The notes under the pieces: generated by a model
Told to the model about the DNA's origin: nothing
The model's input: the letters and a program-made list of their open reading frames with translations, nothing else
The model's database searches: none
Part shown: positions 17,681 to 26,095 of the stretch, piece by piece
How the letters are laid out: each line of letters starts with the position of its first letter
Position numbering within the stretch: the stretch's first letter is position 1
Assembly (NCBI GenBank): GCA_942492555.1
Contig: CALOEX010000009.1
Coordinates: forward strand, 10,831-74,830
Length of the DNA: 64,000 nucleotides
Origin: JBCCVH01 sp942492555
GTDB lineage: Bacteria; Bacteroidota; Bacteroidia; Cytophagales; Amoebophilaceae
Direction: 5' to 3'
Position numbers and translations under genes: made by a program

Positions 17681-17950
17681 TTACCAGCTTGCTTTTTTAA
17701 CACCAAATATCTCTCCTTTCGAAGCTATTTCTCTAAATTGGTTACGGCAAAGCCCAAATTTACGAATATATCCCCTTGGGCGTCCTGTAATTTTACAACG
17801 ATTTCTCAATCGTACAGGAGATGCATTTTTAGGAAGTTTATCCAAAGCTTCATAATTACCTTCTGCTTTGTATTTTTTGCGTTTTTCCGCATAACGCGCT
17901 ACCATTTTTTCACGTTTTTTTTGTCGTGCTATTATTGATTTTTTTGCCAT
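17681..17950 (-). CDS. rpsN: 30S ribosomal protein S14 (zinc-free long form)
   Basis: 89 residues. AKKSIIARQKKREKMVARYA, then LPKNASPVRLRNRCKITGRP and the close FGLCRNQFREIASKGEIFGV(K)KASW identify S14. The length and lack of a CxxC...CxxC set mark the zinc-independent type. 2 bp from rplE. Confidence 0.97.
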   Translation of the reverse strand: MAKKSIIARQKKREKMVARYAEKRKKYKAEGNYEALDKLPKNASPVRLRNRCKITGRPRGYIRKFGLCRNQFREIASKGEIFGVKKASW

Positions 17951-17952
17951 AT

Positions 17953-18516
17953 TTACGTTGTTTCATGCATATTTTTAAAAGGCATACCAAAAGCTTTCAA
18001 AAGCTCATAGCTTGCTTTGACATCTGATGTTGATGTAACAAATGTTATATTCATACCTCTAATTTTATCAAGTTTTTCAATGCTTATTTCTGGGAAAATG
18101 ATATGTTCTTTCACCCCATAAGTATAATTGCCTTGTTTATCAAAAGACTTTTCACTAATACCACTAAAGTCACGCACACGAGGCAGTGCAAAGTTAATAA
18201 ATCTATCGAGAAATGTATACATTTTTTTACCTCTTAAATCCACCTTAACACCAATTTGCATCCCTTCTCTTAATTTGAAATTAGAAATCGCCTTCTTGGC
18301 TTTCGTTGGAATAGCCCTTTGTCCTGCAATAAGCGTAATTTCCTCAATGCATGTCTTCAATAACTCAGCACTAGACTTTGCGTTCGCAACACCTTGATTA
18401 ATATGAATAGAACACAATTGAGGCACTTGCATAATAGATTTATAATCTATTTTCTTTTGTAAAAAAGGTTTTATTTCCTTGAGGTATTTTTCCTTTAAAC
18501 GTGGAGTATGAACCAT
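17953..18516 (-). CDS. rplE: 50S ribosomal protein L5
   Basis: 187 residues. LKEKYLKEIKPFLQKK, GQRAIPTKAKKAISNFKLRE and LDRFINFALPRVRDFSGIS are L5 signatures. It binds 5S rRNA and contacts P-site tRNA and S13. Confidence 0.97.
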   Translation of the reverse strand: MVHTPRLKEKYLKEIKPFLQKKIDYKSIMQVPQLCSIHINQGVANAKSSAELLKTCIEEITLIAGQRAIPTKAKKAISNFKLREGMQIGVKVDLRGKKMYTFLDRFINFALPRVRDFSGISEKSFDKQGNYTYGVKEHIIFPEISIEKLDKIRGMNITFVTSTSDVKASYELLKAFGMPFKNMHETT

Positions 18517-18525
18517 GATTGATGT

Positions 18526-18861
18526 TTATATAAATTGTTTTGTTTTTTTTGAATAGCGTTGCAACTTATTTTTTTCATTAAGCTTCCTGCCAACACGCGT
18601 TGGTTTTTGCGTTGCAGGATCTACAAACATCAAGTTGCTAATATGCAAGGAAGCTTCTTTTTTTTCTCTTTTTCCCTTCTTCTCTTGCGTAGGTTTGATG
18701 TGATAGGTACGGATATTAACATTTTCTACAACAGCTCTGTACTTTTTTGTATCAATAGCCAAGACTTTCCCGACTTTGTTTTTATCATTTCCTGCAATCA
18801 CTTTAACCATATCATTCTTTTTGATATGAACTTTTACCTTTTTTATTTTTTCTGTTTTCAT
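18526..18861 (-). CDS. rplX: 50S ribosomal protein L24
   Basis: 111 residues. KOW motif in the first half (KKNDMVKVIAGNDKNKVGKV) and later NLMFVDPATQKPTRVGRKL. Early 50S assembly initiator near the exit tunnel. Position between rplN and rplE is standard. Confidence 0.97.
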   Translation of the reverse strand: MKTEKIKKVKVHIKKNDMVKVIAGNDKNKVGKVLAIDTKKYRAVVENVNIRTYHIKPTQEKKGKREKKEASLHISNLMFVDPATQKPTRVGRKLNEKNKLQRYSKKTKQFI

Positions 18862-18863
18862 AG

Positions 18864-19229
18864 CTAATATATTTCTGTTGCTAAAGAGGCTACTTTCGCA
18901 TATTTATCCCTTACTTCACGTGCAATAGGACCTCGAATAGATGTGCTACGAGGATCTCCATTTTTATCAATAATGGCAACAGCATTATCACTAAAACGTA
19001 TATACGTGCCATCTTTACGCCGCATTTCCTTGGAGACTCTTACAATAACTGCCATAGCCACCTCCTTTTTTTTTACATTTCCCTTAGGGGTTGCGTCTTT
19101 AACGCTCACGATGATCCTGTCGCCAACAGTAGCGGTTTTTTTTCCTGTACCTCCTGGTATACCAATACAGAGTACAGATTTACCTCCACTATTATCTGCC
19201 ACAACAAGTCTTGTTTCTCTTTTAATCAT
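18864..19229 (-). CDS. rplN: 50S ribosomal protein L14
   Basis: 121 residues. MIKRETRLVVADNSGGKSVL, then the closing GPIAREVRDKYAKVASLATEIY are diagnostic. It forms part of the intersubunit bridge. Overlaps rpsQ by 8 bp. Confidence 0.97.
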   Translation of the reverse strand: MIKRETRLVVADNSGGKSVLCIGIPGGTGKKTATVGDRIIVSVKDATPKGNVKKKEVAMAVIVRVSKEMRRKDGTYIRFSDNAVAIIDKNGDPRSTSIRGPIAREVRDKYAKVASLATEIY

Positions 19230-19494
19230 GATTTTTTTCTATTTTTAAAATTTTTACAAGTCTATAGCTTTTTTGTTTACTCAAGGGTCTTGTCATCATA
19301 ATCACCACTTGATCTTTCATACTACATGCATTATTTTCATCATGGGCCATAATCTTAGTCGTCCTTTTCATATATTTACCATACAAAGGATGCTTTACCT
19401 TGGTTACCACCTGCACTGTAATGGTTTTATTAGCTTTATTGCTAACAACAGTGCCTACTATTTTCTTTCTAGTTTTTCGTGCTTGTGTTTTCAT
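19222..19494 (-). CDS. rpsQ: 30S ribosomal protein S17
   Basis: 90 residues. RKKIVGTVVSNKANKTITVQ followed by VKHPLYGKYMKRTTKIMAHD and MTRPLSKQKSYRLVKIL is the S17 pattern (OB fold, binds 16S 5' domain). Overlaps rpmC by 26 bp and rplN by 8 bp. Confidence 0.97.
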   Translation of the reverse strand: MKTQARKTRKKIVGTVVSNKANKTITVQVVTKVKHPLYGKYMKRTTKIMAHDENNACSMKDQVVIMMTRPLSKQKSYRLVKILKIEKNHD

Positions 19495-19690
19495 TGGCTT
19501 TACTATTAATTTTTTGCTGATGTAACAAAGTTTTCATCCTAGCGATTTTTCTTTTTGCCACCGTAATTTGGCGCGGATTTTTCAAAGGTTCTAGAACATG
19601 GGCAACACGCAATTTTGCCAACATTTTTTCCTCTGTTTTTATTTCTGCTTCCAAGCTTTCCAATGCTACATTAAGGTTATTTTTTTCCAT
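19469..19690 (-). CDS. rpmC: 50S ribosomal protein L29
   Basis: 73 residues. The KLRVAHVLEPLKNPRQITVA then KRKIARMKTLL pattern matches L29 (usual L.NP..I...RR.IAR..T). L29 sits at the tunnel exit near the SRP and trigger-factor dock. Its C-terminus overlaps rpsQ by 26 bp, a longer overlap than usual. Confidence 0.95.
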   Translation of the reverse strand: MEKNNLNVALESLEAEIKTEEKMLAKLRVAHVLEPLKNPRQITVAKRKIARMKTLLHQQKINSKANENTSTKN

Positions 19691-19692
19691 GT

Positions 19693-20115
19693 TTATTCTT
19701 TTTTATGATCCTCTCTCCAGACAAGCTTCGTCTTAATAGGCAATTTTTTACTAGCCAAACGAAAAGCAGTAGTAGCAAGTTCCTGTGATATTCCCTCAGC
19801 TTCGTACAATATAGTACCTGGACGAATACGTGCCGCAAAGTAATCTGGGTTTCCTTTTCCCTTTCCCATACGCACTTCCAAAGGTTTTGCAGTATAACTT
19901 ATATTCGGGAATATACGTCTATATACAGCACCTTCACGTTTCATGGTACGCGTAAGTGCAACACGCACCGCTTCCATTTGGCGTGCTGTAATTCTTCCTG
20001 CTTCTAAAGCCTTAAGACCATAAGTACCAAAAGCCAATGTATAACCTCTTTGTGCTATACCACCTATACGACCTTTCTGCAGTTTTCTATATTTTACTCT
20101 TTTAGGTTGCAACAT
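19693..20115 (-). CDS. rplP: 50S ribosomal protein L16
   Basis: 140 residues. MLQPKRVKYRKLQKGRIGGI, then ARQMEAVRVALTRTMKREGA and RIFPNISYTAKPLEVRMGKG are typical L16 features. It organises the A-site region of the 50S. Confidence 0.97.
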   Translation of the reverse strand: MLQPKRVKYRKLQKGRIGGIAQRGYTLAFGTYGLKALEAGRITARQMEAVRVALTRTMKREGAVYRRIFPNISYTAKPLEVRMGKGKGNPDYFAARIRPGTILYEAEGISQELATTAFRLASKKLPIKTKLVWREDHKKE

Positions 20116-20195
20116 ATTATTCCGTTTAACGTTTAAACCATATCAATAATCAGTAGGCAAAGATATAGTTTGTTTTGTAATTTTATATTCACTTT

Positions 20196-20873
20196 TTATT
20201 TTTTCTTTGGCATAGACATAACCTGTGGTGCCAATGACAAATCTCTTTTTCCATAAACCTCCCGGATAAAAATCCATACCTTTACACCCACTATTCCTGC
20301 TACTGTTTTCACATGATAACAAGCATAGTCAATATCTGCCCGTAAAGTTTGGGTAGGTACTCTTCCTTTCATAAAAGCAATTTTTCTAGCTATTTCTATA
20401 CCATTTGGCCTCCCTTTGATAAAGATTTTTATACCTTCTGCCCCTGAATGCATAGCATCATCAATAGCACGTTGAGCAGCCCGTTTATAAGAACCTCGCT
20501 CCTCCAATTGTATACCTATATTTTTAGCGACCAACATCGCAGTAAGCTCTGGTACCTTAATTTCAACAATATTGATACGAACTTCTTTTTTTAGTTTTTT
20601 GTTAAGATCTGTATTGATTAGTTGTATTGTTTTTCCATTAGGCCCAATCAGAATCCCCGGCTTGTGCGTATATACGGAAGCAACAATACTATTTGCTGTT
20701 CGCTCTATTGTTAATCTACCTACAAGCTTAGGAAACTTTTTATCAAACATCTGACGAATGAGATAATCTTCATATAGAAGATTTGCAAAATCTTTTTTAT
20801 TAGCATACCAAGCAGCATCCCAACCACTGATAATGCCTAGTCTATTAGCTCTTACATGTGCTTTATTGCCCAT
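20196..20873 (-). CDS. rpsC: 30S ribosomal protein S3
   Basis: 225 residues. MGNKAHVRANRLGIISGWDA at the start; KH domain with HKPGILIGPNGKTIQLINTD; then RAAQRAIDDAMHSGAEGIKI and VGVKVWIFIREVYGK. S3 helps form the mRNA entry channel with S4 and S5. An 80-bp gap to rplP is the widest inside this operon and holds only AT-rich sequence. Confidence 0.97.
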   Translation of the reverse strand: MGNKAHVRANRLGIISGWDAAWYANKKDFANLLYEDYLIRQMFDKKFPKLVGRLTIERTANSIVASVYTHKPGILIGPNGKTIQLINTDLNKKLKKEVRINIVEIKVPELTAMLVAKNIGIQLEERGSYKRAAQRAIDDAMHSGAEGIKIFIKGRPNGIEIARKIAFMKGRVPTQTLRADIDYACYHVKTVAGIVGVKVWIFIREVYGKRDLSLAPQVMSMPKKK

Positions 20874-20891
20874 AATATGTAATATTAACGT

Positions 20892-21485
20892 TTATTTTTT
20901 TGGTTTTTTAGTCGTGTTTTTCTTCACTTTTGCCTCAGGAGAATCTACTTGCGTTTTTTTTACCTGTTTTTTTTCCATTTGCTTCTCTACTTGCTCTATT
21001 TTCTCCACTTTTTGTTGTTTTGGGAGCAAGCTGGTTTCCTTATTTAACTTCGTTTCTTTTTTCTCAGCAACCGCAGTTTGTTGTAGCTCAACAGCCTCTT
21101 TTTTACCCTTTTCATCAAGTCCTTGGCTAGATGCTACAAAAGAAGTTTTTGCAACAAGCTTTACAGTAATATGACAAGTTTGTTTACGCACTTGGCAAGC
21201 TCTTCCTTGAGCACGTGGATGTATGCGCTTAAGGACTTTACCCTTATCTACATATATCTCTTCAACATGAAGCGCTGTCTTTAAAATCTTTTCTGTTTTG
21301 TTTTTGTACTGTAGATCTGAAACAGCAGATTGTAATAATTTCACAATGTATGGCACAGGCCTATGAGGCAGATATTTAAGCATATCCAACGCTTTTAACA
21401 CAGGCTGATTACGTATGATATTGGCAATTTTACGCGTTTTGCGAGCCGAGGTAGGTATTTTTCTAAGTTTTGCTACAGTTTCCAT
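20892..21485 (-). CDS. rplV: 50S ribosomal protein L22 with long low-complexity C-terminal extension
   Basis: 197 residues; L22 is usually about 110-135. The core (residues 1-115: LRKIPTSARKTRKIANIIRN, VDKGKVLKRIHPRAQGRACQ, HITVKLV) is normal and its beta hairpin lines the exit tunnel. Residues from about 118 form a Lys/Glu/Gln/Val-rich tail (for example VEKIEQVEKQMEKKQVKK) with no counterpart in ordinary L22. Confidence 0.95.
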   Translation of the reverse strand: METVAKLRKIPTSARKTRKIANIIRNQPVLKALDMLKYLPHRPVPYIVKLLQSAVSDLQYKNKTEKILKTALHVEEIYVDKGKVLKRIHPRAQGRACQVRKQTCHITVKLVAKTSFVASSQGLDEKGKKEAVELQQTAVAEKKETKLNKETSLLPKQQKVEKIEQVEKQMEKKQVKKTQVDSPEAKVKKNTTKKPKK

Positions 21486-21490
21486 AGTTT

Positions 21491-21772
21491 TTATTTTTTA
21501 GCTTTTTTAGCACCTTTTCCTCCGTGTTGCCTAAAGGTTCTCGTCAGTGAAAATTCACCTAGTTTATGCCCTAGCATATCTGTAGTGACATATACTGGCT
21601 TGAAGATTTTTCCATTATGTACAAGGAAAGTATGCCCTATGAATTCAGGGATGATCATGGATCTTCGAGACCATGTTTTTATAGGTTCTTTTTTACTGAC
21701 TTCATTGAGCTTATTTACCTTTTCAAGCAGATAATGAGCTACATAATAGCCTTTTTTTAGGGATCTTGCCAT
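21491..21772 (-). CDS. rpsS: 30S ribosomal protein S19
   Basis: 93 residues. MARSLKKGYYVAHYLLEKVN, then SRRSMIIPEFIGHTFLVHNG and LGEFSLTRTFRQHGGKGAKK are diagnostic. 30S head protein. Its ATG shares one base with the stop codon of rplB. Confidence 0.97.
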   Translation of the reverse strand: MARSLKKGYYVAHYLLEKVNKLNEVSKKEPIKTWSRRSMIIPEFIGHTFLVHNGKIFKPVYVTTDMLGHKLGEFSLTRTFRQHGGKGAKKAKK

Positions 21773-22590
21773 TAGCGTCTACGGTTAAGGATCATATGAG
21801 AAGAATATTTTTTCTTATTTCTTGTTTTTTTACCTTTAGGTATGCCATTTTTACTACGTGGATGTCTTCCTTTACTTTTACCCTTGCCTCCTCCCAAAGG
21901 GTGGTCACAAGCATTCATAACAGTACCACGTACATGAGGTCTTCTGCCAAGCCATAGACTTCTGCCGGCCTTTCCTAAAATAATGAGATTGTGGTCATGA
22001 TTAGACACAACACCTACGGTAGCCAAACACTCTTTGTTAACCATACGGCTCTCTCCTGAAGGGAGCTTAATGATTACATTTTTTTCTTGTTTTGCCACCA
22101 ATTGTGCATAAGTTCCTGCACTTCGTGCACATGCTCCTCCTCGTCCTGGCTGAAGTTCTATATTATGAACAATAGTACCTATAGGCATAGCTTTGAGGGG
22201 CATTGCATTGCCCAATTCTGGCTCTACACTTTCTCCTGAAACAATTGTATCACCTATTTTTATACCTTTAGGGGCGATATGATAGGCTTTTTGACCATCA
22301 CGGTAAATAACGAGCATGATGAAAGCACTACGGATAGGATCATATTCTATCGTTTTTACCGTAGCAGGTATATTATATTTTTTACGCTTAAAATCAATGA
22401 TACGCTCTTGCCGCTTATGACCTCCCCCTCTATGCGGAGCAGTCAATCTACCTGTATTATTTCTACCTCCTGTGCTTTTAGCAGGACGCAATAGAGATTT
22501 TTCTGGTTTGACTTTTGATAACCCAGAAAAATCGTGGGCTATGCGAAATCTTTGCCCTGGAGTTATTGGTTTTATTTTTTTTACTGCCAT
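21772..22590 (-). CDS. rplB: 50S ribosomal protein L2
   Basis: 272 residues, the normal length. KPITPGQRFRIAHDFSGLSK, GRGGACARSAGTYAQLVAKQ and VMNACDHPLGGGKGKSKGRH (with the functionally important His near the peptidyl-transferase centre) are all present. Confidence 0.98.
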   Translation of the reverse strand: MAVKKIKPITPGQRFRIAHDFSGLSKVKPEKSLLRPAKSTGGRNNTGRLTAPHRGGGHKRQERIIDFKRKKYNIPATVKTIEYDPIRSAFIMLVIYRDGQKAYHIAPKGIKIGDTIVSGESVEPELGNAMPLKAMPIGTIVHNIELQPGRGGACARSAGTYAQLVAKQEKNVIIKLPSGESRMVNKECLATVGVVSNHDHNLIILGKAGRSLWLGRRPHVRGTVMNACDHPLGGGKGKSKGRHPRSKNGIPKGKKTRNKKKYSSHMILNRRR

Positions 22591-22602
22591 GATTTTTCTT
22601 TA

Positions 22603-22893
22603 TTAAATGATATCTGCATAGATGTCTATAATATTATTTGGAGCAAGTGTGACAATGGCTTTTTTATAGCGAGGACGTTGCCCTTCTATTGCTCTTTTCT
22701 TTGTGTAACGCGTTACTTTTTTCCCTTGATAACGAATGGTATTTACATCTGTAACCACTACTTTATAGTGCCGTGTAATATATTTTTTAATTTCATTTTT
22801 TGTGGTGTCCAACATAACAATAAACGTGTATTTCCTGCTTGCATTCAAAGAGAGAGACTTTTCTGTATGATGGGGCTTTTTAATGATGAACAT
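22603..22893 (-). CDS. rplW: 50S ribosomal protein L23
   Basis: 96 residues from MFIIKKPHHTEKSLSL at 22893; the frame is open to 22941 but those codons overlap rplD and do not look like L23. RKYTFIVMLDTTKNEIKKYI and the GKKVTRYTKKRAIEGQRPRY segment fit. L23 is the tunnel-exit dock for trigger factor and SRP. Confidence 0.94.
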   Translation of the reverse strand: MFIIKKPHHTEKSLSLNASRKYTFIVMLDTTKNEIKKYITRHYKVVVTDVNTIRYQGKKVTRYTKKRAIEGQRPRYKKAIVTLAPNNIIDIYADII

Positions 22894-22895
22894 GG

Positions 22896-23606
22896 CTAAG
22901 CTAATTTTTGTATGATCAGTGGTATTGCACTTTCTAGGCAAATTACCTTGGTTGCATGAAGCAAATCGAATCCATTGAGTAAATCAACAGTAGTGATTTT
23001 GTTTTTTTCTACATTTTTTGCAGAAAAAACAATGTTTTTCTCTACAGATGGAAACACCCACAAGTTCTTTTCTTTCCCTATAGACAAAGTATTAATAAGA
23101 TTGATGTAATCTTTAGTAGAAATATTTTGATAAGCAAAGTCTTCCACAACCATAATTTGTTTTTTTTGCACCTTTATACTAAGAGCAGATTGCCTAGCGA
23201 GTCTTTTTTCCTTTTTATTCATTTTGAACCCATAGTCTCTTGGCCTAGGACCATGAATTGTCCCCCCTCCTCTTCTCACACCTGACTTTGCACTACCAGC
23301 CCGCGCATTCCCTGTATGTTTTTGTTTGTAAAGTTTCTTAGTAGATTTTGAAACCTCTGATTTCTCTTTTGTTTTTGCAGTACCTTGCCTTTGATGGTGC
23401 CTAAAATTGACAATATAAAGATGCAAAATATGTTTATGTGGCTCTATCAAAAAAGGACGCTCCTCAAGTTCTATACGACGCCCCGTATCCTCTCCACTCT
23501 TCGTAAGCACAGACACATACACCTTATCATCTTTTTGCACACCCTTTTTTCTTGTTTTTTTTGCACCCTCCTCTTTTTTTATATTCCTTTTCATGATATT
23601 TTCCAT
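22896..23606 (-). CDS. rplD: 50S ribosomal protein L4 with N-terminal extension
   Basis: 236 residues; Bacteroidota L4 is normally near 205-210. About 26 extra basic residues (MKRNIKKEEGAKKTRKKG..) precede the usual beginning VYVSVLTKSGEDTGRRIELE. GSAKSGVRRGGGTIHGPRPR is the exit-tunnel loop. A start at the internal Met (23594) would shorten it by four residues. Next to rplC with 7 bp. Confidence 0.95.
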   Translation of the reverse strand: MENIMKRNIKKEEGAKKTRKKGVQKDDKVYVSVLTKSGEDTGRRIELEERPFLIEPHKHILHLYIVNFRHHQRQGTAKTKEKSEVSKSTKKLYKQKHTGNARAGSAKSGVRRGGGTIHGPRPRDYGFKMNKKEKRLARQSALSIKVQKKQIMVVEDFAYQNISTKDYINLINTLSIGKEKNLWVFPSVEKNIVFSAKNVEKNKITTVDLLNGFDLLHATKVICLESAIPLIIQKLA

Positions 23607-23613
23607 GATGTTT

Positions 23614-24243
23614 TTATTTTTGCAAGATGATATAATTTTCTCTAGCGCCAGGAATAGATCCTTTCAGCACCATAATGTTTTCTTCTGGTATTATTTTCAA
23701 CACTTCCAAGTTTTTTACTTTTACTTGTTCTCCTCCAGTACGCCCTCCCATCCGTGTATTTTTCAACACTTTAGCACCCCCTTTTTCACCCACAGAACCA
23801 GGTGCTCTATTGGTATGTTTCTGCCCGTGGCTCGATTCCTTTGCCCCTTTAAACCCATGCCGTTTCATTACACCACAAAATCCTTTTCCTCTCGAAATAC
23901 CCACAGCATCGATGAACTCCTCTTCCTCAAAAACATCTGTGGCTTTTATAACATCCCCCAACTTCAATGGTTCGCCACCATATGCTTGCAGGAAACCCCG
24001 AAATTCAATAATTCTTTTTTTAGAAGACACACCTGCTTTTTTAAAGTGCCCCTTTAGAGCATTGCTCGTATTTTTCTCTTTTTTTTCATCACATGCCAAT
24101 TGTACAGCATCATACCCATCTATTTCTTGGGTCTTTATTTGTGTTATAACACAATCATGTGTTTCTATAACGGTACAGGGAACAAGTTCATTGCGTACAA
24201 AGATACTTGTCATACCTTTTTTTTTTGCGATAATGCCTATCAT
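23614..24243 (-). CDS. rplC: 50S ribosomal protein L3
   Basis: 209 residues. MIGIIAKKKGMTSIFVRNEL at the start, GRGKGFCGVMKRHGFKGAKE (SRGKGF motif) and NTRMGGRTGGEQVKVKNLEV confirm L3, which contacts the peptidyl-transferase centre. It is the first gene of the long operon here: rpsJ (S10), normally directly upstream, is not present before it in this window. Confidence 0.97.
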   Translation of the reverse strand: MIGIIAKKKGMTSIFVRNELVPCTVIETHDCVITQIKTQEIDGYDAVQLACDEKKEKNTSNALKGHFKKAGVSSKKRIIEFRGFLQAYGGEPLKLGDVIKATDVFEEEEFIDAVGISRGKGFCGVMKRHGFKGAKESSHGQKHTNRAPGSVGEKGGAKVLKNTRMGGRTGGEQVKVKNLEVLKIIPEENIMVLKGSIPGARENYIILQK

Positions 24244-24612
24244 ATCAGATATTAAAGTGGATTAACAAGGCACAAATTAACAAAAAAAATAACAAATCAA
24301 CAAAACCTGAACTAAATTTTTATGACAATGCACCCCATTGCAAAAAAGAAAACTGTTTGCAACAGCCATTATAACCATTTTTCATCTAGTATTATAACAT
24401 ATAGAAAAAATACTTATTGCCAAGCACTGACAAAATAGAATACCCCTTACTTTTCATACTACACCTAGCACCTGCATCAAGCTCGATATGAACGTTAAAA
24501 ATCCTAGATACCCAAACCCATACACACACACTAAACCTGTTGCAAAAGCAAAAAAAGACCTCTACAATCCACACTTGCAAAGCAAAAAAGCAACTTGTTG
24601 CCACCACTCTAC
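24244..24612. other. Intergenic stretch upstream of rplC, no gene seen
   Basis: About 370 bases. Holds the possible rplC promoter. An open frame on the minus strand (24392-24616) begins inside the end of the neighbouring gene, has no family resemblance and a Cys/Trp/Val composition unlike neighbours, so I do not support it. No tRNA or rpsJ remnant recognised. Confidence 0.5.
24273..24305 (-). promoter_or_regulatory. Possible promoter of the ribosomal operon (Bacteroidota type)
   Basis: On the minus strand a TTTTG (24301-24305) lies 20 bases before TTAATTTG (24273-24280), a 7/8 match to the Bacteroidota -7 box TAnnTTTG, about 30 bases before the rplC ATG. The spacing and place fit, but the region is AT-rich and chance matches are common. 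Confidence 0.35.
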
Positions 24613-25788
24613 TCATAAATTGTCTACCCCATCTCCCTTAACATGAAATAAAGGCATTGCCAAACACACATCATAGCATGGCATACATTTTTTAATCTCA
24701 TTACCAACCCTTACAAGCAAATATTGATGATGCAAAAAATAACCAAGAAAATCTCGATGCTTAAGTTCATAACTTTTAGACAAGCCATAAGCAATTTGCC
24801 CCATATTTTTTTGCAAAGACTCATGCGTAATTTTTTTATAAACCTGAGCAAGCCTCTGAATAGAGGATTCAATAGCTTCCTTATAATAAAAAAAACCATA
24901 TTTATTGGCTGATTTCACTTTATACTGCACAAGCCCATTCCTAAATTGTTTGAGATAACCATCAAAATCAATCCTTCCTTTTAGTATGTGTACAGCTTGC
25001 CTACAAGTTATTTTATCTTGTGGATAATCAGTTTCCCAGCAATAGTTAGTTGCATCATAGTTTAAATTATTACCAAACGAGCAAAGCAATTGATCTCCCA
25101 AATTTTTAACCAATCCATCCCTAAAACACAACAGCTTGTAAGACCAATATTGCATACTGACATAAAATGCAAGTGCTTGATCATAAGGTAAATGAGCTAA
25201 ACCACAAGCAATACGCAAAAGCGTTGCTTTATCTACATCTTTATCAACCTTGAGATAAAAATGAGTAATGCTAACAATATCATTGAAAATATTTTTTATA
25301 TACTCACAAGATGTAGCCTCTTTGATATATTTTTTGCACAATCCAACATAGTTACACTCCGTATGTGTCAACTTTGCACCAAACAATACAATACCTGTCA
25401 CATTTGTGTTCTTAAAAATAGCACCCAATAAATTAGCTTTACTACAATCTGTATCCTCTAAGTTTGCATTGGTAAAATCACGACCCGAAAGATTCAACCC
25501 CACAAAATTTTTACCTTGATATTGAGCACCACGAGAATTAAGGGGTGGCATAAAAACAAAGAGGAAAATGATGTTCCGTATAATGTATAGCACGTCGATA
25601 TTATTTCTTTTTAGATATCCTTGCAGTAATGCGATTTGCTTTGCTACGGGCAACTCTGCAAAAAAAAGGTCTTTTCGATGTACACCATCCTCAACATATT
25701 TTTCCCCATTATTATTAGGATTAGTAGCATAAAATGAGGAAAAGCTCGCTATACTAAAAGCCATCATCATAAGCAAGTATCTTGTCAT
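24613..25788 (-). CDS. Secreted pentapeptide-repeat protein
   Basis: 391 residues: a signal peptide (MTRYLLMMMAFSIASFSSFYA); a short helical region; pentapeptide repeats at about 90-150 (A(N/D)Lxx type: FVGLNLSGRDFTNANLEDTD, SKANLLGAIFKNTN), which form a right-handed beta helix; then a helical C-terminal domain of about 230 residues. The same two-part plan is found in the protein at 47006-47788, including the segment ATLLRIACGLAHLPYDQALAF that matches TTLLQIIISLACTPYKQDFIF there, so the two form a family. Function unknown; an exported protein interacting with a partner is likely. The promoter would lie in the ~300-bp divergent gap shared with the symporter fusion. Confidence 0.75.
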   Translation of the reverse strand: MTRYLLMMMAFSIASFSSFYATNPNNNGEKYVEDGVHRKDLFFAELPVAKQIALLQGYLKRNNIDVLYIIRNIIFLFVFMPPLNSRGAQYQGKNFVGLNLSGRDFTNANLEDTDCSKANLLGAIFKNTNVTGIVLFGAKLTHTECNYVGLCKKYIKEATSCEYIKNIFNDIVSITHFYLKVDKDVDKATLLRIACGLAHLPYDQALAFYVSMQYWSYKLLCFRDGLVKNLGDQLLCSFGNNLNYDATNYCWETDYPQDKITCRQAVHILKGRIDFDGYLKQFRNGLVQYKVKSANKYGFFYYKEAIESSIQRLAQVYKKITHESLQKNMGQIAYGLSKSYELKHRDFLGYFLHHQYLLVRVGNEIKKCMPCYDVCLAMPLFHVKGDGVDNL

Positions 25789-26095
25789 CTTTAAACTATT
25801 TTTTAAATAAAAAACAATACATAATCAATTACATGTATTCCAGACACAAAATATGCATATTTTTTTGCATAAAGCAAAAAACAGAATCAGAAAAAACCCC
25901 ACCCCTCTATCATACATGTTACATCAACTAACTTTTTCCCTACCATGCCAGAAGAAGCATATAATAAAAAAAATGATACAAAAAACTGCTTCTAGCAAAA
26001 ATAAGAAATTCCCTCAACACTATAAGCAGAGATAAGACCAATTTATCCAATAAAAATCGTAGATTGTGATCTACTATAGTTAAATACACATATAT
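25789..26095. other. Divergent intergenic stretch, nothing firm
   Basis: About 307 bases between divergent genes. AT-rich with A runs. A 60-codon frame (25853-26035, +) has Lys/His-rich random-like content and no start context, so it is not called. Confidence 0.4.

Noticed and set aside
24392..24616. 74-codon minus frame upstream of rplC
   Set aside because: Starts inside the neighbouring gene and has random-like composition; not rpsJ.
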